64,000 bases of DNA. Source: SH-MAG3 sp035461245 (lineage in GTDB: Bacteria > Gemmatimonadota > Gemmatimonadetes > Longimicrobiales > RSA9). The DNA is taken from positions 13,689 through 77,688 of the forward strand of contig DATHVP010000062.1 of the NCBI GenBank assembly GCA_035461245.1. Direction: 5' to 3'. The position numbers and the translations under genes are program-made. Below are positions 38,048 through 46,416 of this stretch, one piece after another (the first letter of the stretch is position 1; the number at the start of each line of letters is the position of its first letter). The notes under the pieces are model-generated. The model saw nothing but the letters and a program-made list of their open reading frames with translations, was not told where the DNA came from and did no database searches.

Positions 38048-39850
38048 ATGCTCAAGTGGCTGAAGGATCTGAGTGTCTCCCAGACCCTCCTGGCAGTATT
38101 CCTGGTGGTTGCGTTCCTGTGCGGCCTGGCCGGTTGGGTCGGCACCCGCGGCATGGCGGAGCTGTACGCCCTGGCCGGCGCGGCAGACGGCGTCGATTCC
38201 GTGCTGGCGGAGCGTGCCTACACGGGCGCCCGCAACGCGACGTGGCTGATTGTCGCCCTGGCCGTGGTCAGTGCACTGGTACTGGGCTACATCGTCAGCA
38301 ACGCCATCACCAATGCGCTGGGTCAGATGCGGGCGGCCGCGGACCAGCTTGCCCGGGGCGACCTGGACATCCAGGTGGCGTGGGAATCAAAGGGCGAGGT
38401 GGGCATGCTGGCCGAGTCGTTCCGGAACATGGCGGCAGCGCACCGTGAGATTGCGTATGCGGCGGTGCAGATCGCCAATGGCAACCTGGCGGTGGACGTG
38501 CAGCCCCGGTCCGACCGGGACGTGCTGGCCCGCTCGTTCGTCACGCTGCGCGACGCGGTGCGTGACATGACGTCCGAGGCGACGTCCCTGGCGGATGCCG
38601 CCGCCGCCGGCGACCTGGCTCGCCGGGGCGACCCGGACCGGTTCCGTGGCGCCTACCGTGACCTCGTTCGTGGCATCAACCGGATCATTGAGGGCATGAC
38701 CGCGCCGTTGAACGAGGCCGCTACGGTGCTGGACCGCCTGGCGGCCAAGGACCTGACGGTGCGCATGACCGGTCAGTATCAGGGCGATCATGCGCGCATC
38801 ATGTCCTCGCTGAACACGGCCATGGACCACATGGAGGCGGCGCTCTCGCAGATCGCCGCGTCTGCGGACCAGGTGGCGTCCGCCGCCGGCCAGGTCGGCG
38901 CCGGCAGCCAGACGCTGGCGCAGGGGACGAGCGAGCAGGCCAGTTCGCTCGAGGAGATCTCGGCGAACCTGCAGCAGATGACGGCGATGACGAAGCAGAA
39001 CGCTGCCCATGCCCGGGACAGCGATGGCCTGGCCGGCGCGGCCAGCACCATGGCCCACCAGGGCGTGGACAGCATGGAGCGGCTGGCGGAAGCGCTGGAC
39101 AGGGTGCAGGCGTCGTCGGACCAGACGGCAAAGATCGTCAAGACGATTGACGAGATCGCGTTCCAGACGAACCTGCTGGCGCTGAACGCGGCGGTGGAAG
39201 CGGCCCGTGCAGGGGAGGCGGGGCGTGGCTTCGCGGTGGTGGCGGAGGAGGTCCGGGCGCTTGCCATGCGCAGCAGCGACGCCGCGCGGACCACCGCCCA
39301 GCTCATCGAGGACTCGGTGACGAGCGTGCGGGGCAGCACGGCCCACAGCGGCGAGGCCGTTCAGCACCTTCGCAACATTGTGGAGCACGTGGACCGGGTG
39401 CGAGCCGCCGTCGCGGGCATCGCCACCTCGAGCGACCAGCAGAGCCAGGGCATCGCGCAGATTACGCTGGCCGTGGAGCAGGTGAACGGCGTGACGCAGA
39501 CGGCGGCGGCAAACTCGGAAGAGAGCGCCAGCGCGTCAGAGGAACTGGCCAGCCAGGCCTACATGATGAAGAGCCTGGTGGGCGAGTTCGCGCTGACAGG
39601 CGCGCCGCGGCAACGCACCGTACGACCAGTGCTGCGCCCGGCGCCCAGGGGCTTCGCTGCTGCGCGGGTACCGGGGAGTGCCGGCTTTGGCGGTCCTGCC
39701 GGTCACGGCGTGGGTAATGGCGGCCACAGCGGCAATGGCGGCAGTGGCCGGGGCAACGGCTGGCACGGCGCGGGGCATCGGCTGCTGGATCCGGAGACGG
39801 TGATCCCCTTCAGCGACGAGGACGACATGCACACGCTGGAGGAGTTCTAG
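38048..39850 (+). CDS. Methyl-accepting chemotaxis protein with minimal periplasmic segment
   Basis: A 600-residue chemoreceptor. TM1 (about 12-31) and TM2 (about 63-83) flank only about 30 periplasmic residues, too short for a ligand domain. At least three HAMP-like units follow (about 84-270; GEVGMLAESFRNMAAAH and two more). The signalling hairpin EIAFQTNLLALNAAVEAARA is near 367. A Gly/His-rich tail ends DMHTLEEF, where LEEF resembles a CheR/CheB-docking pentapeptide without its Trp. It heads the che operon, and cheW begins at the next base. It may sense internal or membrane state rather than an external ligand. Confidence 0.92.
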   Translation: MLKWLKDLSVSQTLLAVFLVVAFLCGLAGWVGTRGMAELYALAGAADGVDSVLAERAYTGARNATWLIVALAVVSALVLGYIVSNAITNALGQMRAAADQLARGDLDIQVAWESKGEVGMLAESFRNMAAAHREIAYAAVQIANGNLAVDVQPRSDRDVLARSFVTLRDAVRDMTSEATSLADAAAAGDLARRGDPDRFRGAYRDLVRGINRIIEGMTAPLNEAATVLDRLAAKDLTVRMTGQYQGDHARIMSSLNTAMDHMEAALSQIAASADQVASAAGQVGAGSQTLAQGTSEQASSLEEISANLQQMTAMTKQNAAHARDSDGLAGAASTMAHQGVDSMERLAEALDRVQASSDQTAKIVKTIDEIAFQTNLLALNAAVEAARAGEAGRGFAVVAEEVRALAMRSSDAARTTAQLIEDSVTSVRGSTAHSGEAVQHLRNIVEHVDRVRAAVAGIATSSDQQSQGIAQITLAVEQVNGVTQTAAANSEESASASEELASQAYMMKSLVGEFALTGAPRQRTVRPVLRPAPRGFAAARVPGSAGFGGPAGHGVGNGGHSGNGGSGRGNGWHGAGHRLLDPETVIPFSDEDDMHTLEEF

Positions 39851-40351
39851 ATGGCTGGCGCCGCAGGTATTACGGCATCAGCGGACGTGCGCTGCCTCGT
39901 CTTCATGCTGGGCGACGAGGAGTACGCCGTGGACGTCATGCGCGTCCGCGAGATCGTCGGCCCGCTGCCGATCACACGCGTGCCTGGCATGCCGGCGCAT
40001 GTGCGCGGCGTCATCAACCTGCGCGGCAAGGTCATCCCCGTCATGGACCTGCGCACGCGCTTCGGCCTGGCCGCCACGGACCACGGCCCCCGCACGTGCA
40101 TGATCGTGCTGCAGGCCGGCGGCACCGAGGTGACGGCCCTCGTGGATCGGGTCTGCGAAGTGGTTTCCATTGCCGGGGGCGACGTGGAGGAAACGCCGTC
40201 GTTCGGCCCGTCCGTGGACACGTCCTGCCTGCTGGGAATTGCGAAGTCGGGCGAGCGCGTGCGCATGCTGCTGGACATTGATCGCGTCATGGCCGGTGAT
40301 GACAGGGGGGGCGCCGCTGACCTGTTCGATGCGGACGCGAGCCGGTCCTGA
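39851..40351 (+). CDS. cheW: Chemotaxis adaptor CheW
   Basis: A 166-residue SH3-like adaptor joining receptors to CheA. RCLVFMLGDEEYAVDVMRVREIVG and VPGMPAHVRGVINLRGKVIP (both shown here as short runs: LVFMLGDEEYAVDVMRVRE, VRGVINLRGKVIPVMDLR) are the family core, and TALVDRVCEVVSI follows. It starts right after the MCP stop with GGAGGAG as ribosome-binding site, and overlaps cheR as TGATG. Confidence 0.96.
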   Translation: MAGAAGITASADVRCLVFMLGDEEYAVDVMRVREIVGPLPITRVPGMPAHVRGVINLRGKVIPVMDLRTRFGLAATDHGPRTCMIVLQAGGTEVTALVDRVCEVVSIAGGDVEETPSFGPSVDTSCLLGIAKSGERVRMLLDIDRVMAGDDRGGAADLFDADASRS

Positions 40352-41175
40352 TGGATCCCGCCGCCGTGGAATTCAGCCAGGACCAGTTCCACGCCGTGAG
40401 CCAGCTTGCTCACGGTGCGTGCGGCCTGAACCTGCACCCGGGGAAGAAGGAACTGGTCCGGGCGCGGCTGGCCGCGCGCCTGCGCGAGCTGCGGCTGGCA
40501 GACGTGGACAGCTACCTGGCCCTTCTCGCCGCTGACGGCACCGGCCGGGAGGCGGCCCGCCTCATGGATGTGCTGACCACCAACAAGACGAGCTTCTTCA
40601 GGGAGCCGGAGCACTTCCGGTTCCTGTTGCAGCGCGTGGTACCGGAGCTCCTCGTGCCGCGCCGTCGGCTGCGCGTCTGGAGCGCGGGCTGTTCAACAGG
40701 CGAGGAGGCGTACTCCCTGGCCATGGTACTGCGCGCCGAGGTGGGTGACACCGCGGACGTGCGTATCCTGGCGACGGACGTCTCCAGCCGGGTCATCGAG
40801 ACGGCGCGCACGGGCGTGTACTCCGCCGAAGCGGTGCGGAGTGTCCCTGTCCTGCTGCGCCAGCAGTCGTTCCGGCGCGCGGGACGCGATCCCGCCAGCG
40901 CCTGGAGTGTGCGCGCAGAGGTGCGCGGCCTGGTCCGCTTCGCTCGCCTGAACCTGATGGATACGTGGCCCATGCGCGGCCCGTTCGACCTCATCTGCTG
41001 CCGCAACGTCATGATCTACTTCGACCGGCCCACCCAGCAGCGCCTGGTCCGGCGGTTCTGGGAGCTGCTTGCGCCGGGCGGGTACTTCTTCGCCGGCCAC
41101 TCCGAGAGCTTCGCCGCCCTGGACCACGAGTTCGAGTACGTGCAGCCCGCCGTCTACCACAGGGCGGCCACATGA
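40351..41175 (+). CDS. cheR: Chemoreceptor methyltransferase CheR
   Basis: A 274-residue SAM-dependent enzyme methylating receptor glutamates for adaptation. The N-terminal helical domain (about 1-75) precedes the Rossmann methyltransferase fold with TNKTSFFREPEHFRFL, WSAGCSTGEEAYSLAM (SAM loop), and FDLICCRNVMIYFDRPTQQR. GGYFFAGHSESF closes the fold. It overlaps both cheW (TGATG) and cheD (ATGA). The LEEF end of the MCP may be its docking site. Confidence 0.96.
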   Translation: MDPAAVEFSQDQFHAVSQLAHGACGLNLHPGKKELVRARLAARLRELRLADVDSYLALLAADGTGREAARLMDVLTTNKTSFFREPEHFRFLLQRVVPELLVPRRRLRVWSAGCSTGEEAYSLAMVLRAEVGDTADVRILATDVSSRVIETARTGVYSAEAVRSVPVLLRQQSFRRAGRDPASAWSVRAEVRGLVRFARLNLMDTWPMRGPFDLICCRNVMIYFDRPTQQRLVRRFWELLAPGGYFFAGHSESFAALDHEFEYVQPAVYHRAAT

Positions 41176-41714
41176 GCGGTATGGCAGCGAAGGCGGCGGT
41201 GCAACCCGGCCGCGCGGACCGTGCGCTGACCGTGGTGGGCATAGGCGAACTGAAGGTCACGGGTGATGCGAATGCGCTGCTGGTTACGTACGCGCTGGGG
41301 AGCTGCCTGTGCGTCATCGTGCACGACCCGGTGGCGAAGGTGGGAGGACTCCTGCACGCCATGCTGCCGCGCCGCGAGGGCGACGCCGGCACGGCGCCGG
41401 ACCGGCCGGGGCTGTACGTGGACAGCGGCATACCCGCCTTGTTCAGGTCATGCTACGAGCTGGGAGCGCGGAAGGACCGGCTCCGCGTGTGCCTGGCGGG
41501 CGCTGCCAGTGTGCATGGCGGCGGCGCCGGGGAAGCGGACGACCATTTCCAGGTGGGCAGGCGCAACCTGCTCACGGCGCGTCAGCTCTTCTGGAAGAAC
41601 AACGTGATGATTCACGGTCAGGATGTGGGTGGCAGTGGATGGCGCACGGTGCAGCTCGACGTGGGTGGCGGCAACGTCGTCGTGCGCAGCGCGAACGCCG
41701 ACGTTCAACTCTGA
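41172..41714 (+). CDS. cheD: Chemoreceptor glutamine deamidase CheD
   Basis: A 180-residue enzyme converting receptor Gln residues to Glu before methylation, and in Bacillus also a CheC partner. The catalytic set is visible: LGSCLCVIVHDPVAKVGG with the nucleophilic Cys, LLHAMLPR with His, and a Thr/Ser region after. KNNVMIHGQDVGGSGWRTV is the conserved C-terminal part. The ATG at 41172 overlaps the cheR stop. CheD together with the CheX-like gene further down suggests a CheD/phosphatase adaptation branch. Confidence 0.95.
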   Translation: MSGMAAKAAVQPGRADRALTVVGIGELKVTGDANALLVTYALGSCLCVIVHDPVAKVGGLLHAMLPRREGDAGTAPDRPGLYVDSGIPALFRSCYELGARKDRLRVCLAGAASVHGGGAGEADDHFQVGRRNLLTARQLFWKNNVMIHGQDVGGSGWRTVQLDVGGGNVVVRSANADVQL

Positions 41715-41721
41715 GGTGGGC

Positions 41722-42117
41722 ATGGGGCTCAACGTACTGATCGTGGATGACAGCGCCGTCATGCGCGCCGTCATCATGAAGACGCTGGGGATGAGTGGTG
41801 TCCCCCTCGGCACCCTGTACCAGGCCGGCAATGGTGAGCAGGCCCTGGCGCTGCTGAAGGAGAATCCGGTGGACCTGATCATGCTCGACATCAGCATGCC
41901 TGTCATGCGCGGCGACGAGGTGCTCGAACGCGTGCGCGTCACGCCGGGCCTCGAGGGGCTGCCGGTAGTAGTCGTGTCCAGCGAACGGTCCGGCGAGCGC
42001 ATGGACAGGATGAGGGACCTGGGCGCCGAATTCGTGTCCAAACCGTTCGCACCGGAACAGCTTCGTTCCATCCTGATGACCATGGGTGAACTTCGTGAGG
42101 CGATCTGTGCTGAATGA
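41722..42117 (+). CDS. cheY: CheY-like single-domain response regulator
   Basis: A 131-residue receiver domain. Acidic pocket Asp9/Asp10 (VLIVDDSAVMR), phosphoacceptor Asp56 (IMLDISMPVMRGDE), Ser/Thr in VVVVSSERS and Lys in FVSKPFAPEQL are all in place. It is the expected diffusible signal from CheA to the flagellar motor or another output. The ribosome-binding site GAGGTGGG begins at the cheD stop. No flagellar genes are in the window, so the target is not shown. Confidence 0.93.
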   Translation: MGLNVLIVDDSAVMRAVIMKTLGMSGVPLGTLYQAGNGEQALALLKENPVDLIMLDISMPVMRGDEVLERVRVTPGLEGLPVVVVSSERSGERMDRMRDLGAEFVSKPFAPEQLRSILMTMGELREAICAE

Positions 42118-42553
42118 TGCGCTGCGGCAGGCCGCCGTCGTGACCTTCGAGCAGCTGGTGTTCGTGCTGCCGGATACGCCGCCGGACGAGGCGCAGCGGG
42201 CCAGGCCCGTCACGGCCGTTGCGCGGATCGCGTTCGCCGGCCCCGCCGCCGGCGAGCTGCAGGTTCGCGCCTGCCAGGGACTGCTGCCGCGACTGGCGGC
42301 GAACATGCTCGGTAACGACCTCGACGATGAGGGCGTTCAACTCGACGCCCTGGGCGAGATCGCCAACATCATCTGCGGCCAGCTCTTCCCGCACCTCGAT
42401 CCTTACCGCGCGTTCGAGCAGCGGCCGCCACAGGTCACCATCGGTGACGGCGACAGCGCCCTCGCCGGCAGTGAGCTGGCGGCCTGGGTTGAGCTGGGCC
42501 TCGAGTCCAGCCGCGCGGAGGTCGTGCTCTGGCTGACCGCCGGGTCCGAGTAG
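42107..42553 (+). CDS. CheX-like CheY-P phosphatase
   Basis: A 148-residue CheX-domain protein. The phosphatase signature appears as LDALGEIANIICGQLFP, with Glu and Asn of the E-x(2)-N motif about residues 85-90. PAAGELQVRACQGL and WVELGLESSRAEVVLWL match the flanking strands. It probably removes the phosphate of the neighbouring CheY. The start is GTG at 42107 with GAGG seven bases upstream, overlapping the cheY stop by 11 bp; a GTG at 42086 is possible. A single E/N motif fits CheX rather than two-motif CheC. Confidence 0.8.
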   Translation: MLNDALRQAAVVTFEQLVFVLPDTPPDEAQRARPVTAVARIAFAGPAAGELQVRACQGLLPRLAANMLGNDLDDEGVQLDALGEIANIICGQLFPHLDPYRAFEQRPPQVTIGDGDSALAGSELAAWVELGLESSRAEVVLWLTAGSE

Positions 42554-42561
42554 AGCCGGCC

Positions 42562-43653
42562 ATGGTGCGGGTGCTGGTCGTGGACGACTCCGCTGTCGTG
42601 CGGCGGCTGCTGGCGGCAACGCTGCAGCGGGAGCCGGACATCGAGGTCATCACGGCCGTGGACCCGTTCGACGCCCGCGAGAAGGTGCTCCGCTTTGCGC
42701 CGGACGTCATCACCCTCGACATCGAGATGCCCAGGATGGACGGCCTGTCCTTCCTCCAGCGGCTCATGAAACATCACCCCGTCCCCGTGATCATCGTCAG
42801 CTCCCTGACGCCCCGGCGCAGTGATATCGCGGTGCACGCGCTCCAGCTCGGCGCGCTGGAGGTGGTGGCCAAGCCGGCGGGGCCCGCGGCGGTCACTGAC
42901 ATGGCCGCGCAGTTGCTGCGGGCGGTCAGGGCGGCCGCGGCCGCCGATGTCCGCCACCTCGCCCGGGGCCACGCCCAGCCGGCAGGCCATCCGTCCCGCG
43001 CTCGTCGTGGCGGCGTTGTTTCCGCTCAGGCACGGGATGACGCCGCCGCCGCCGTCGTCGCCATCGGCGCGTCCACGGGCGGGCCCGTGGCCATTGAACA
43101 GGTACTGGCCTCATTCCCCGACGACGGACCGGGCGTGCTCGTGGTTCAGCACATGCCGGCGGGTTTCACGGCCGCGTTCGCTCGCCGCCTGGATAGCTGG
43201 TGCCGCCTGGAAGTGCGCGAGGCACGCGACGGCGATCTGGTTCGGCCGGGGATCGCCCTCGTGGCGCCGGGCGGTCGCCACATGGTGCTGCAACGGGATG
43301 CCGGCGGTATGGTCGTGGCGGTGCGGGACGGGCCACAGGTGCATTACCAGAAACCGTCGGTGGACGTGCTCTTCCACTCCGTTGCCGCCAGTGCCGGCGC
43401 GGACGCCGTCGGGGTGCTTCTCACCGGCATGGGCAGCGACGGCGCCAGCGGTCTACGCGCCATGAGGGACGCCGGCGCGCACACCATCGCCCAGGACGAA
43501 GCGACCAGCGTCGTCTTCAGCATGCCCGGGGAAGCCATCCGCTTCGGCGGGGCGTGTGAGGTGCTGCCCCTGCCACGCATCGGCGCTGCCGCAGCCACCG
43601 CAGCTACCCCCCGGCCGCGCCGCGCCGGAACTCCCGCGTGCAGGGACTCATGA
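42562..43653 (+). CDS. cheB: Chemoreceptor methylesterase CheB
   Basis: A 363-residue two-domain protein: a receiver domain (1-120; Asp53 in TLDIEMPRMDG) and a C-terminal methylesterase with catalytic Ser about 171 (IGASTGGPVAIE), His about 197 (VVQHMPAGFTAAF) and Asp about 293 (TGMGSDGASGL). Phosphorylation by CheA activates demethylation or deamidation of receptors. An Arg/Ala-rich linker of about 40 residues joins the domains. The stop overlaps the cheA start as ATGA. Confidence 0.96.
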   Translation: MVRVLVVDDSAVVRRLLAATLQREPDIEVITAVDPFDAREKVLRFAPDVITLDIEMPRMDGLSFLQRLMKHHPVPVIIVSSLTPRRSDIAVHALQLGALEVVAKPAGPAAVTDMAAQLLRAVRAAAAADVRHLARGHAQPAGHPSRARRGGVVSAQARDDAAAAVVAIGASTGGPVAIEQVLASFPDDGPGVLVVQHMPAGFTAAFARRLDSWCRLEVREARDGDLVRPGIALVAPGGRHMVLQRDAGGMVVAVRDGPQVHYQKPSVDVLFHSVAASAGADAVGVLLTGMGSDGASGLRAMRDAGAHTIAQDEATSVVFSMPGEAIRFGGACEVLPLPRIGAAAATAATPRPRRAGTPACRDS

Positions 43654-45575
43654 ATCCGCCCACAGCCACAGCCAAGGCCCGGTCCAACCCCGCCGCGCCT
43701 CCGGACCGGATGGGCGCCATTGATGAGGCCGCACTGGCGCTGGCTGGTATGGCGGGCCCCCGGCCTGATGCGGGCGAGCTGGAGCACGTGCGTGCGTTGC
43801 TGGAGCCCCGCGCCCGGGACGACGACCAGCCGGCATGGGTCAGGCAGGCGCTGGCTGCCGCTGTCGAACTGCTCGACGGAGCCCTCGACGGTGCCGGTGA
43901 CCCGGCCTGCTCCATCTCCCGGGTCAATGCCCTCCTCGACCTGACGCGCTCAGCCGCCCCGCATGCTGCGGGAGACGTTCCCGCCGGGATGGCCCTGCCC
44001 GACGACACCATCCGCGAACTGGTCCCGGAGTTCCTGGCCGAGTCGGCCGAGCACCTGGACCATGTGGAGGCCATACTCCTACGTACGGGGGCTGCACGCG
44101 TCGAGCCTGCCGACCTGGAAGACATCTTTCGCGCGTTTCACACCATCAAGGGGTCGGCCTCCTTCCTGGGCGCCGCCGGTGTTGCCGAACTGGCTCACGC
44201 CGGAGAGTCCCTCCTGGACCGGCTGCGGGGCGCGACTGACATTGTCGGTCCGGCCTCCACGGCGCCGGTCATGGAGTGTGTGGACGTCCTGCGCCGGTTG
44301 CTGGACGACTTCGCCTATTCATCCGCCGGCGCGTCGTCCCCGGCATCCGCCAGCGCGTCGTCCCCGGCATCCGCCAGCGCCGCGCACCCGCCGCCTTCCC
44401 GGGCAGCCACCGCCGCGCCACCAGCGACAGTACGAGTGCGTACGGACCGGCTGGATGAGCTGGTTGAGCTGGTGGGGGAACTGGTGGTGGCCCACGCCAT
44501 GGTGGGCGGGGACGCCCTGGTCCACCGCCATCGTCATGATGAATTGGGTCGCAACGTCGCGCGCACCGGGAAGATCGTGCGACAGCTTCAGGATCTGGCG
44601 TCCGCGCTGCGCATGGTACCGCTTCGCCCCCTGTTCCAGCGTATGGAAAGACTGGCCCGTGATCTGGGCTCAGAAACGGGCAAGCCGGTGGAGTTCGTGT
44701 CGACGGGTGCGGACACGGAAATTGATCGCACCATGGTGGACCTGTTGGCCGATCCGCTGGTGCACATGATCCGCAATGCCATGGACCATGGGGTGGAGCA
44801 GGCGGAGGCACGGGCCGCAGCGGGCAAACCCGTGAAGGCCCGGATCTGCCTGTCCGCGTGGCATTCCGGCGGAGACGTCATGGTGGAGCTGGCGGACGAC
44901 GGGCGCGGCCTGGACCTGCGGGGCATCCGCGCCCGTGCGGAGGCGTATGGGCGGGTGTTGCCCGACCAGCCGATGACGGCCGAAGAGGTAGCGGGCCTGA
45001 TCTTCGAGAGTGGGCTGAGCACCTCGGACACCGTCACCACGCTGTCGGGCCGAGGGGTGGGGATGGACGTTGTGCGGCGGAACATCGAGGCGCTGCGGGG
45101 GCGCATCGACGTCCGGTCCGAGGACGGTGCCGGCACCACCTTCCGGATCCGGCTTCCCCTCACGCTGGCGGTGACCGACGGCATGCTGGTGCGGGTGGGG
45201 GCAGAGCGATACGTCATCCCGTCGTCGGACATCCGGACGTGCTGCCGACCGGAGACGGATGCCTATACCCGTGTGGCTGGAAGCGGCGAACTGGTGACGT
45301 GGCATGGATCGACCTTCCCGGTGATTCGCCTGCACGCGCTGTTCGATGTTTCCGGAGCGGTTTCCGATCCTGCAGGCGGCGTCCTGGTGGTGGTGAGCGA
45401 CGGTGTGCGGGCGTGTGCCCTGCTGGTAGATGAGGTGCTGGGGCAGCACCAGTTCGTGGCCCGTCCCGTGGCGCCGGGCCTGGGTGCCGTACCCGGCGTG
45501 AGCGGCACCGCCATACTGGGCGATGGCGCGGTGGGCCTCATCCTGGACGCTGCCGGCCTGCTGGCCGCTCGCTGA
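43650..45575 (+). CDS. cheA: Chemotaxis histidine kinase CheA
   Basis: A 641-residue kinase. About 100 N-terminal residues of unclear role precede the HPt domain, with phosphoacceptor His164 (FRAFHTIKGSASFLGA). A short Ala/Ser/Pro linker with a perfect 24-bp DNA repeat follows, and no P2 domain is evident. The dimerisation domain starts VRVRTDRLDELVELVGEL. The HATPase shows LVHMIRNAMDHGVEQ and GRGVGMDVVRRNIEAL, and a C-terminal CheW-like domain ends the protein. The ATG at 43650 overlaps the cheB stop. The missing P2 suggests slower or CheW-dependent transfer to CheY and CheB. Confidence 0.96.
   Translation: MNPPTATAKARSNPAAPPDRMGAIDEAALALAGMAGPRPDAGELEHVRALLEPRARDDDQPAWVRQALAAAVELLDGALDGAGDPACSISRVNALLDLTRSAAPHAAGDVPAGMALPDDTIRELVPEFLAESAEHLDHVEAILLRTGAARVEPADLEDIFRAFHTIKGSASFLGAAGVAELAHAGESLLDRLRGATDIVGPASTAPVMECVDVLRRLLDDFAYSSAGASSPASASASSPASASAAHPPPSRAATAAPPATVRVRTDRLDELVELVGELVVAHAMVGGDALVHRHRHDELGRNVARTGKIVRQLQDLASALRMVPLRPLFQRMERLARDLGSETGKPVEFVSTGADTEIDRTMVDLLADPLVHMIRNAMDHGVEQAEARAAAGKPVKARICLSAWHSGGDVMVELADDGRGLDLRGIRARAEAYGRVLPDQPMTAEEVAGLIFESGLSTSDTVTTLSGRGVGMDVVRRNIEALRGRIDVRSEDGAGTTFRIRLPLTLAVTDGMLVRVGAERYVIPSSDIRTCCRPETDAYTRVAGSGELVTWHGSTFPVIRLHALFDVSGAVSDPAGGVLVVVSDGVRACALLVDEVLGQHQFVARPVAPGLGAVPGVSGTAILGDGAVGLILDAAGLLAAR
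44331..44378 (+). repeat. Perfect 24-bp tandem duplication inside cheA
   Basis: Two identical 24-bp units (44331-44354 and 44355-44378) encode a repeated Ala-Ser-Ser-Pro-Ala-Ser-Ala-Ser linker between the HPt and dimerisation domains. Identity at the DNA level points to a recent slippage event; a partial third unit precedes. Confidence 0.9.
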
Positions 45576-45642
45576 CCTCCGCCGGCCTGGCCGCCGGCTG
45601 ACCTCCGCCGGCCGGATGGCCGCTGGCTGACCTCCGCGGGCT
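45571..45642. repeat. Three near-identical repeats at the cheA stop codon
   Basis: GCTGACCTCCGCCGGCC begins at 45571 and 45597, and a slightly changed copy at 45626. The first contains the cheA TGA stop. The spacer halves are also alike, so the 3-prime end of cheA looks triplicated with steps of 26 and 29 bp. The following 230 bp to the next gene show no other feature apart from a TATATT -10-like box near 45819. Confidence 0.75.
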
Positions 45643-45870
45643 GGTGGCGCCGACGCGGGGGAGGCCGGGCGGCGACGGCCCTCCGCTGGTGAGGCTCCGC
45701 TATTGTTGCCGTCCCGCCCGACCTTCGCCTGCAGAGTACCGTCCGAGTGTCAATCGACTGTCAAAGCCAGCGCGTCGGGCCCCATCCGGAAACTCTCGCA
45801 CGACTTCTGCACCTGTTCTATATTCGCCCGCCGCCTGCCATGGTGGCGACCACCGAATCGGGAGATAGCC

Positions 45871-46416
45871 ATGCCTGCAGAGGCGCAGCGTACGGGAGTT
45901 CAGGAAGCGGACGTGCCGCTGGAGCGGGACGTATTTCTGCGGACCCTGATCCGCGAGTTGTCGGGCACGCTCCAGGACGTGGTGGGACTGGAAGAGGCCG
46001 CCGGCTTCGTCAGCGTCGTAGGGCAGACGATGGGCCGGGACATTGACCGATCGTACCGGGAGGCGCTGTCGGTGGAGCGGCTGGACGAGGCGCAGGTCGC
46101 GGATGTGCTGGTGGACCTGAAGCGCCGGATCCGGGGGGACTTCTACGTCATCGAACACACTCCGGAGCGCATCGTCCTGGGCAACCGGGCGTGTCCTTTT
46201 GCGGAGAAGGTGATAGGACGCCCGGCCATGTGCATGATGACGTCGAACGTGTTCGGCGCCATCACGGCGGACAATCTGGGCTACGCGAAGGTGGTGATCG
46301 AGGAAGCCATTGCCCTGGGCGATCCGGGCTGCCGGGTAGTGGTGCACCTGCAACCGACGCCGGAGGCGGATGCCGCTGACGGGCGCGAATACTTCGGGAG
46401 CGAGTCGCGGGTGTGA
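45871..46416 (+). CDS. MetOD1-domain (methanogen output domain 1) protein
   Basis: A 181-residue protein with helical N-terminal part and the MetOD1-type C-terminus. GDFYVIEHTPERIVLGNRAC, CPFAEKVIGRPAMCMMTSNV and GYAKVVIEEAIALGDPGCRV are the recognisable blocks. The NRACPF cysteine with MC and GDPGC cysteines could bind a metal cluster or a redox-active group; this is inference. The family is associated with signal-transduction proteins. A GGAG ribosome-binding site precedes the ATG. The stop overlaps the next start as GTGA, so it works with the histidine kinase. Confidence 0.8.
   Translation: MPAEAQRTGVQEADVPLERDVFLRTLIRELSGTLQDVVGLEEAAGFVSVVGQTMGRDIDRSYREALSVERLDEAQVADVLVDLKRRIRGDFYVIEHTPERIVLGNRACPFAEKVIGRPAMCMMTSNVFGAITADNLGYAKVVIEEAIALGDPGCRVVVHLQPTPEADAADGREYFGSESRV

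Noticed and set aside
44331..44378. CRISPR-like repeats
   Set aside because: Only two direct 24-bp units without spacers, inside a coding frame of cheA.
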